From Elysia marginata (taxonomy: Eukaryota; Mollusca; Gastropoda; Plakobranchidae): a DNA stretch of 24,977 nt. The stretch is taken from NCBI GenBank assembly GCA_019649035.1, contig BMAT01008407.1:50429-75405 (forward strand), in the 5' to 3' direction. The notes under the pieces were generated by a model. It was given only the letters and a program-made list of their open reading frames with translations, did no database searches and had not been told where the DNA came from. Below, piece after piece: positions 1 through 9,600 of the stretch. The position numbers and the translations under genes are program-made. Position 1 is the stretch's first letter; the number at the start of each line of letters is the position of its first letter.

Positions 1-1894
1 GAAATTAAAAGAATTATCAATGTAAGATGAGAATTATTTACACAAAAATAAGAACGTATAAACTAGATAGGCCTAAATCTAGTTTGTGTGACGAAGGCTT
101 AAACTTAAAGCCAACAGGTCACTTGTTTCGTCACTATTTTTAAAGCTAAAATATATACCTTACTTGAAAAAATTTGACTCGCTTAGTTACAAATAAGGAC
201 GTTTTTATCAAGGTAAATGTGATAGAATATACTGGACCATTATTATATATAAGATTCATCAATTAAAAAAATAAAATCAATTAAAATCTGAATACACTAA
301 AGTTTACGCCACAAACCAATTAAAAAAAAAAGAAGGAAAGAAAAGTCTAGAAAGATTGTATGTCTGTTGTACACGTACTTCTTTTATTAAATCGCGAAAG
401 ACACATATCAAATAGCAAATAGCAAGAAGAGATGACAAAATCAACACGTCACTATACAATGAAATCTTAAAATGAAAATGCAACAAAGAACCAGGAAAGG
501 TTATACTTATAAGAAAGAAAATGGCTAAAAATTCAGCTACCAGAAAAGAAAATTTATCGAGATCAATAAAGCAATAAAATTTGAATAAATGTCGGCTTTG
601 GACAGAAAAAAAAACTAAAAAAGACCACCCCTGGCTAGCTTGACAAAAAAAAATGAACAAAAAGGGGGAAAATTGAGTAGCAAAAACAAATTGCACATAC
701 ATGCATGCACTTGCACTGTATAAAATATAAAAAAAAAACAAAAACTATTTACCTAAGTGTAAAAGTTAAAAAGTTCCATGTAGAAGTTTTAAAACTGGAA
801 CACTAAAATAAAATGCCTTACATCAAAGAAAAAACTAACAAATAAGCTGAAGTAAAAGGCACATTATTTGTCTATAGTATAAATGCAATTGAGTTTGTTA
901 AAAGAAACCAAAGTGTATGAGGATTAGTAAATCTCTATGGAATCTCGCTTCAATTAATATTTTTTTTAAAAATAAATCTTCAGTTGCGAAAAAAACTTAC
1001 CAACAATATTTTAAGGGGAAGAGGAAAAACATTTTTTTTCTTCATATGTAACATAAGTTTTCACCTCAAATAAACAAAAAGCATTTGTTAACTCAATGGA
1101 GTCGCACCCTTTAAGCCAGCCTATGTACCCAATAATGAAAAGCAGAAGAGTTTTTCAAACGGAAACCAACAAATACAGGATGACTGCCTTTTGACATTAT
1201 AGATAGCTGTTAGAAGAAAAAAATTCCATAATCCGTTGTAAATGCAACTCAAACGCTCACTTAGGCTGTCGTATCATTATTATGATATGACACGACTTCA
1301 TTTTTTTTAAAACTGGTGAATCATAGTAAATAGTTCTACAAGTACAGGTATGTCAGATATTTTTGCTTTTTAAGATTAATTTCCTTCAAACTATTAAAAA
1401 AAAACTGAAATTTTCAGTCATTTATCTTTTTGAAGAAAGAACTCAACACATTAAATAATAAGAAATGTCCCTTACCTGCTTTTATACTGGACTAGACTTT
1501 TGGCCTAACTCATCTTAATTCCGAATTTCTCTCAAAATATGGCAGCACAATAATGGAATGAGGAAAGAAATTGTGACTGTCTAGATTTTTCTTTATTTTT
1601 TTAACAAGTCAAAATTGTGCCAAGCAAAGCCAATTCTATGCAATATGAAAAAGATAATAGGTATTTTACTTACACCAAGGAGTATACAAGTAAATTTTAA
1701 TAAAACATTATTTTTCACCATAGTCTGAATGATTATGCCATGCACATAATACAAAATAGAAAAAGAAAATGAAACAAAAGAACTAATGACAGTCCACATT
1801 CCTCAACCTTTTATTTAATGCCATCACAGTTTTTAAATGCAAAATGATTAGTTTTTTTTAGATGAACCATCACCAATACAACTGGGAAATAACA

Positions 1895-1900
1895 TTTATT
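1895..1900 (-). terminator. Candidate DAP1 polyadenylation signal
   Basis: This is the first AATAAA hexamer on the minus strand below the DAP1 stop codon. Hexamers are frequent in AT-rich DNA, so this is only a candidate. Confidence 0.25.
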
Positions 1901-2649
1901 TGTGTGTTAGGCGGATACACCCCAAATGTACTTGATCCCAATACCTCCACCAATGAATTTCAAAGTTTAGGGCTAAACCCCCACACATTTTTTTTCTGAT
2001 CACTTAAGTTTTGTGACGCTTTTAATCTAAAAACATATAGAACTCTGTAAAAGTAGAGCAACAATAAATGTTTACAAATGTGTATGCTTTATATACCCTG
2101 CCATTCCACCTTAGCATGAACTTACATTTTGTTTGTGCTTTAATTTCACTTCAATAGCACAGAAGTTCTAAATAATTACACTTAGCTGAAAAATCTTAGG
2201 AAAAAGTGACATGCCTTCGGACACATGTCAGACTCAGAGACAAACAACTATCACCAACTGATTTTTTAAAAAAGGTGCTGTAGTTACTGCATTGGCATAT
2301 ATAATTCCACAGTTAATCTTGTTAACAATGCCGACTTGCATGGCACTTGTAGATTTATATGTATCAGATAACGCAATGAACCAAGACACAATAAAACAGT
2401 TCTCCTAGTGAGGGATATTTTTGCTAAGAACAAAAGATATAAAACCCACATTTTTACCTTCATCCAATGGGTTGAGGTGACAATTTATATGGGTTGCAAT
2501 TTTCGTGGCAAACGCTGTAAGCTTCACAGACTCCATTTGAACAACCAGAGTAATTAACAACATCCATTTAAAAGTTTAGTTCATTTTTACAGATTTGGAC
2601 TGGCCAATCAAAAAATCCTAAACTGTTTAAAAAATTAAAAAGGTAAGAG

Positions 2650-2651
<2 letters not shown>

Positions 2652-2692
<41 letters not shown>
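2652..2692. repeat. (GA)n microsatellite
   Basis: About 20 uninterrupted GA units, followed by an imperfect gaaggagagagg tail. If the DAP1 3' UTR reaches this far, the mRNA carries it as a CU-rich tract. Confidence 0.95.
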
Positions 2693-2695
<3 letters not shown>

Positions 2696-3516
2696 AGAGA
2701 GGAAAAGGGATTTGTATCATTATTCTGAGTACATGTGAAAGAAGTGGAAGAATACAACAATGCTTCACCTTGTTCAATATGCTGACACTATGTATCTCAC
2801 CAAACCAAGCTTCAGACATGACAGGTTTGGTACAGATTCAAAACATAACGCATGTCAACCCCCCACTGCTACATTAAATGAGCAACAGTCAATAGGACAG
2901 GTGACTTGAAATGTAAAATATATTTAAGATTATAAGAAACAAACATGGCTTCAAGATCATGTAGCTCTTGCCTTTAACCTGTAACAAATTATTGAGAACT
3001 AGTCTGCCCAAGAGCCTAATATCTTCCTTGACCTTTCTCTAACTATATACTGCTTATTTTTCTCGTTTAACTCTAAATGGGTTTGTGACATCTGAGTTAT
3101 AATCAACATTAGTAATAAAGGAAATTCTGCCCTCACAGCAAAAAAATTTTTTATATTTAAGAAAAAAAGTCTTATGATCTTATATCTACACAAACAAGAA
3201 AACCAATAGTGCGGTGTCAAACTAGATTAACTGTTTTGACTTTGTGGCAATTTTTGACCACTGATCATCATAATACACATATAAAAATTAAAAACTTTTG
3301 CTTTGCTTTCAACAAATGTAGAGGATATAAAAAAAAACATATGTAATTCATACAATCTTGATAATATCCTTTGCCAAATTGCCAAAATTTTAGATTTCTT
3401 CTTATCATAAAAACATTACGAGACGAAAACATAAAAAGCAGTTGTTTTTTTTTTGGTAACAGACTAGGTCAGGGTCAAGTCAAGGTGGCAGCGGCCCCAG
3501 CGTCTCAGTGACGAGT

Positions 3517-3630
3517 CTACCTGGGCTGGTGGATGTTGTGTGAGGTCTGAACAGGACGAGGCTTGTCATGCTGCGGCTGAGGTTTCTCGTGGAACGCCTT
3601 CAACGCCTGCGCCGAAAAGTCTTTGTCTCC
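3517..3630 (-). CDS. DAP1: DAP1 last coding exon
   Basis: The acceptor is tattctag|GGAGAC. The exon encodes GDKDFSAQALKAFHEKP and ends HNIHQPR then TAG at 3519-3517. It is clearly more GC-rich than its surroundings. GDKDF and the HxxQPR ending are the strongest DAP1 marks in the window. The terminal Lys seen in human is missing, because the codon after CCC-AGG is a stop. Confidence 0.95.
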   Translation of the reverse strand, partial: GDKDFSAQALKAFHEKPQPQHDKPRPVQTSHNIHQPR

Positions 3631-6600
3631 CTAGAATATACAGCAACAGGATAATTAACAATGAGAGACAGGGGTAGTAAACTATTGGCAATCCCTCTTC
3701 AGCTTTATTCATTGACATAAGCCTTCAAAGATACAGAAAAATAAAACTGCTAGGAACAAGGGAAGACAACCTTTTGTCATCATTTAAGAGAACCTGACTT
3801 TAGTAACTTCAAATCATAACTCAACTTCACAAAGTCGAAGAGATATAACAAATCTTACACTTACACCAAGAGAATTCCAGATTATTAGCCTTCAATCAGA
3901 GATGTTTCCATTCTTCTAATAGTATACGACTATTATGAGCACTACAATTAAGTACTAACAAATTCGTTATAGAACTAGATGTAAAAAAAAAAAAAAGAAA
4001 ACTCAGAACGTCTAAACTCCTGCTGATCAAATTATCAAACTGATTTCATTTACTGGTAACTCAACCCTGACCTTTCAGGCTACTGATGAGTGACCCCTGG
4101 ACTTGCCATTTTAGTTTGCTGTCTACTTTTGCTAAGAGTGAGATTAGTGTATCATACATGAAAACTTCCATTAACCCCTTCATGACGTAGGTTCTGTCAA
4201 TCGCCATGATGTGGCAGTTTTTGGTTAGAGAAGGGATTATTTGTATATTTTTAACATTGCTGAACTCCAAATATATAGTCGGATTTCAGATAACTCTGCA
4301 TTGAGTATCCCTCTTATGCAATGCAAAACACAACGTACATTGTATGACTATGTGTAATAGGGATTGGCAAAACCAGCTGATTTGAGGACGTACCACGTAC
4401 GTCGTGTCTGCATCTTGTCACGACAAATAGGACGTACAACGTACATTATATGTCATGAAGGGGTTAAGGATTTAAGGCAAACATTTTAAAAAATGATATG
4501 TCTTGCAACCAGTCAAAATGAGCAATAAGTCAAAATTGGAAACAAGTAAGATATTAGTATCACAGAAAAGTTGATTTACTCCATTTTCAAATACAACAAG
4601 CAAAAAAGCTTTATTTTGCCTCTGTAAAGTTATAGCCATTTGAAGTCGGCAGAATTAGGACTTTTATGTGCGAAAAATATACAGAAATCTTTTTAGCGGC
4701 AATATCTAAAATTAAAAAACTGACTTCTGAATGCCCCCTTTGAAACTCAAAACTAGGCCTTCAACTTAAGACTCATTTGGACAGAATGTGAGACATATAA
4801 TACAATAGAACCCTAACCCCAACCAAAACTAGAAGGACAGCAAAAGTTTTGGTTTTCAAATAGTGAAGTTTGTATTACTAAGGGTAGCTTAAAAGGCAAA
4901 AGTAATTTAAACATTAAAAACTACATTTGTTAAAACCAAAGTTTTGTTTTAATAGGAATCCACTTTACATCATTTTTTTAAGCGTGCAAAATTTCAAATT
5001 CCTATCACACACAAAAAAATTGCGAAGTCAAAAGCTGCAATATTAACAGCAATAAATTCAACCTTACATTCATGTTCCTTATTCAATTATTTGACATCAG
5101 CACCAGCAAGGGACAATATAGAATCATTAATTTGTTACTTGAACTGCTTCCAGGGCATGTTGAATTTCTCAAAAGTTAAAATCTCTGCATCAGTTTTACA
5201 TGTCTCCTGCTGAAAAGGTTCATTGCCTATTTAATTATTTCTTGATCTTCATCTTAGCCCCCACCCCCCTCCCCAACAAAAAAAGACGCAGAGGTACTCA
5301 AAATAGATAGTCCATATACAGTGGAAACTTTCAAAATCAATGCCTGTTAATTCAAAGTTTTCTAAGTAAATGAAAAATTTCTATGGTCTCTTTGGCTTTG
5401 TTACATTTGATCTCAGAATTCGAAATTAATGCAGTTTAATTCTCTGAATTCAAAGATTATATTGCCACCTAGAGAAGATTTTCCTTCTGTCTTCTAGCAG
5501 TTTCAGTTATATATACAAATCATCACAGGCTAGTTATATGTCTTGCAACCAGTAACCAGAGTGATTGAGTCTGATCACATTTTAAAGCATTGCTTATTTC
5601 AAAGGTGCATTTTTATTATCTTTAAAACATAAAAAATTTCATAAAATTATCATTTGTTTTGAAAAGACAGAAAAAATTTTGCTGATTAAAATATAGAGAA
5701 AAAGAAGGAAAACAAGACTTTTAAAAGACAATTTCAAATTTAAAGATGAATTTCCGACTTCTGACTTATTGAGCCTGATTGCAAGACATAATAAACTATT
5801 TCTGCTCAGAGTTGCCACCCCACAACCCACACAGAGATAAAACCATTTTGATTTTGTATGTCTGCCCGCTCCGGGTCAAATTTGAGAATAACTGCAATCC
5901 TCGTCTTAAATCGAAGTTTTTGTTCATTCCTAATGTATTCGAATTACAAGGTTTCCACTGTATTTTGCTGTATTTCCTGAATGTGGTAACAGAAGAAGGT
6001 AAGGTAAGATATGACACACACCTATTATTGATTGTATTGTAACAATTCTGAAGAAATTGATATATAGGACTTCATGGTTTTGTCTTTTTACACATGAAAA
6101 TACTAGTCTAGAAAAGAAATCTAAAAAAAAAGTTGATAAATTAGATTTTTATCTTGTGTTGTCTCATATTTTACAACACATTTCAGTCTATAAAATAAAT
6201 TAAAGGAATCCACAAGAGAGGAAAAAAACACAGCAGAAATTTTGTACTGAGGGATAAAGAAGGTCCCACCTTAGTCATTGCCCCCGAAACCAACTGCGTT
6301 TGGTGGTGCTTGTCTGACTTGGGAGGGCTAGGTAGGAGTAAATAAATAGTAAAGCAAACATATATCACCGAATATGGCAATAGAAGAGGTTAGGGGTAAG
6401 ATTTCCATACCTTAAAACCAGATGCTAGTCCACATGATTCAAATCAATGATTAAACATTTACCAAGACTTTCAATTGGATTAAGACATTGCACATGTGAA
6501 ACACCCAAAACAAAGTGAACTCATTCCAAATTAAATTCACTTTAGAGATAGTATACACACTTATTCAAGTTATTGTGGGGCAAAAGTCTTCACCATAAAA

Positions 6601-9600
6601 ATGATGAACTCCAGAAAAAAATTAATACCTAGTTAACACATGCTTTTACAATTTAAATAGACAAAACTTTACAATATCATGGCATTAGTTGGAATTCGCA
6701 AGCTAGATAATAAGATCACTTTTCAGACTCTATGAAAATGCAGGAAAATATTTGGAAAAAAATCAAAGCTCCTGCAAAACTCTGAAAACTTGCATCCCTG
6801 AACATACTTTTTTTTAAAAGATGTATGACTTTGGATTTTGGATTTTATTTTTAAACTAGGGTTCCACTTTGCCTCCTAATCTTAAACAAGCATAAATGGG
6901 TGAATAAATCAAGTCACTTAATGAAAGGAAAATGAAATTGTCACTATTATGTGCCGGGATACATTTCTGATAAGTCGAGCTTGAAGTTACCGTCATTTTG
7001 GCCTTGAAAAAATTAAGTCAATAGGGACAGTTTGAGCAATATAGATCTAGATTATCAGTATATTCTTTAATCTTCTGGCCTGTCAAACTTTGAAACCAAG
7101 CCCATTTTTTAAAATCACAAATCCATGGGTCTTTTCCACTTTTTGTCAAGGGTAAATTGACGCAACAGCTAAACTTTGGCAGTGCAGACAGCCCAGAAAG
7201 CTTTTTATTATATACCCACTCTTACCTGGCTCCATATTCAGCTTCTTCTTCCGGTGTCATAGACGGAGCCTCAGGTTTCTCCGCACCATCTTTCTTGCAA
7301 TGCTGCACAACTCTCATGTTTCCAACCTTCACTGATCATGAAAAAAGAAAAAAAAACACAAAACTTATAATTATTGTTTAAAACAAGTTTTTGTAATGTA
7401 CAAACAGCAAGGAAATTTTTTTTTTAAATGCTCACACAGAAAATTAGCACTAGGGATAATTTCTATTCTAAAAACAGTCTGACCTACACTTTTATGATGA
7501 GGAATTTTGTCAAGAGATGGTTGAAAATTTCAACAAAGCTGACAAAACAATGGCTGCACACTTCGTACCTCAGACAGATAAACCCTAAAAACTCTACCAC
7601 TCCTTTCAAACCAGTACAGATCTCTATTGACCGGAAGATAGTAAATAAGCATGGATTCAAGCAAGCCAAGCCTGGTTGACATGCAAGCAAGTTCAGACAG
7701 GCCTGCAGACTTTATGTCGAGCAAGATGGTACAAGTACACCTACTCCACACACTATATGATGATGGTAAAACTTTAATGTAACATGTTCTTGAAATATTA
7801 TAAAGTATGTGTATACGTTTTGGCACACTGAATCCTAATAATCTACAGCAAGTCGATTTTTATTTTTATGAGAGAGAGGGGGGAGAGAGAGAAAGGATTG
7901 AGCAGAAAGAGCAAAGAAAAGGTTTAGGCCTGTCCAAGAATGCACACTAAAGGGACAAAAAAAGGTAGACTAGAGGCAGAGAGAACCAGGAACATAAAAT
8001 TTAGAGAATAGTTTTTGAGCAGGATGGAGAGATTGCTAAAAATGAACAGAGAAAAAGAAAGTGAGCAGGAGAAAATGGCATGAGAAAAATAGCTCCAGAT
8101 AGGAAGAATGAAGGTTGAAGTACAGCTGAGGGAAAATGAGAGAAAAGCCAGCTGCGCCTTGAACTGACAACAGGTTTGGTCAGATTCACTTTCAGTTTCA
8201 ATTTCCGAGATATTTCTCCTTAAAAAAAAAAAGGTCGAACTTTGGTCTGAACCCAGAACAGACGCAAATCTTAGATTTATTGAGCACTGTATCGGGTCGA
8301 TCTTTCTATCAGGACTCCACAAGCATTTGGCCTACACTTGTCTGATTCAGGGAAAAACAGGAAAATCAAGTTTGACTGGAAAACTGAGGATTTTGGCAAT
8401 GAATTATGAGATGGTCTTATGTATAACTGTATTAACTATTGCTAAAGCATAATCAGTACCAAATACCATGATAATAACAGCTGCCTCTACTATTAATTCT
8501 GATTAATACTTTAATAATGATGCTATAAAATTGCAAAATTGGCAATTATCTTTGTACTTGAATATAACTACTCATTTGCCCGATATTCTGAGGCATTGTC
8601 AGTTGTGACTGATCGGCGATCAACCGCAATGCCCATTGCAGACATTTGATAAGTTGGTATGCTGGCTACAGCTTGTTGTATGTATTAATTAGACATATAT
8701 TTGGTTTATTTTTCATTTTTTTCCTTCAAAAATCTGATACGCACTGCCACATATTATGATATTTTTTAGATGTTTCTTTGCTGACATTTATAGTTTACAT
8801 GTGTGTCACGGAGTGTATAAATTTATAAAATTTTTATACTAATAAATTCCTCCCCGGGAATTCAATTTAAGATTTAGCTTACCTCTTAATATTTGTAATT
8901 GAATGCATAAAATCCACTAAAGATTGGAATCTAATTAACTTGCCTTGGCACTTAGAATTGTAAAAGACTGGGGTTACATGATTAAAAAAAAAGTATTGAA
9001 GAGTTTTCATGGATGGAATTGGGTCTAGGTGTACTCAGCTGAAATGTCTCAGGGATTTAGTGGAAGGACAAAGCAAAAATATATTTTTTTTAAAATTAAT
9101 GTGTAATATTAGGTTCAGTCGCAAGCCCGGTGGTGTAGGGTTTAGCGCATCCGGCAAATTTGTTTTTTGTCTAATTGAAGCTTGGGTTCAGACCTCACAG
9201 AAAATTTATCTCTTTTTTTAATTTTTTTTTCTGCAACTAGATCTAGAGTCTAGAGGTAAAAGAGCTTTTTCGTTGGAGTTTGACACTATGAAGAAAATTT
9301 TGAAAACTTCAACTATGCCTCAACTGAAGAAAATCTAGACCTAGATCTAGGTCTTTAGATCTATCTAGACCTACTGGTACCAAGGCCAACTATATATGCT
9401 ATTGTTAATTTAGAATACAAATTGCATTAGTAGTTATATTAATTATTGCTAAAAAGTACACGATAAATGTCATCAAGAGTAATATAAACAAGCATGAAAA
9501 TCTAAGACTATGCTTTTTTATCTCCAATCACCGCTCTCAATTTGTTTTGTAATAGGATATAACGTTAACTTAGTCTCATGATTATATTGTTTTTTGTTTC

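Larger units (their letters stand above)
1..3516 (-). other. Probable DAP1 3' UTR and downstream DNA
   Basis: No protein-like ORF is seen in this stretch. The predicted peptides here are Phe/Leu-rich by-products of poly-T and CT tracts. After the DAP1 stop the first AATAAA on the minus strand is at 1900-1895 (TTTATT on the plus strand), with others at 1815-1810, 1597-1592 and 388-383. A 3' UTR of about 1.6 kb or more is therefore possible. The true end cannot be fixed from sequence alone. Confidence 0.4.
7332..9127 (-). other. DAP1 intron 1, part without recognised genes
   Basis: Apart from the purine-rich stretch and the degraded SINE head at 8235, I see only AT-rich unique-looking sequence. 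ORFs at 7428-7826 on both strands have no family resemblance and no splice context. Confidence 0.5.

Noticed and set aside
88-134. GTGACGAA ... TTCGTCAC inverted pair
   Set aside because: Eight-base arms with a 31-base loop are too short to stand out in this AT-rich window.
304-741. 145-aa minus-strand ORF, Phe/Leu-rich
   Set aside because: It is the translation of poly-A/poly-T-rich DNA. No domain, no splice context and no family resemblance; it lies in probable 3' flanking DNA of DAP1.
5779-6042. 87-aa plus-strand ORF and its 73-aa antisense partner
   Set aside because: They fall across the right end of the pogo-like MITE and read through its terminal repeat; no transposase motif.
3517-7331. 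Direct splicing of DAP1 exon 2 to exon 4
   Set aside because: The phases clash (2 to 0) and the frame would be lost. The 58-nt exon at 6327-6270 solves this and also matches the family.
7428-7826. Overlapping 68-98-aa ORFs on both strands in DAP1 intron 1
   Set aside because: They show no recognisable motifs, no splice borders and composition like the surrounding intron.
9128-9205. Functional tRNA gene
   Set aside because: Box A and box B are present, but acceptor, D, anticodon and T arms do not pair; this is a SINE head.
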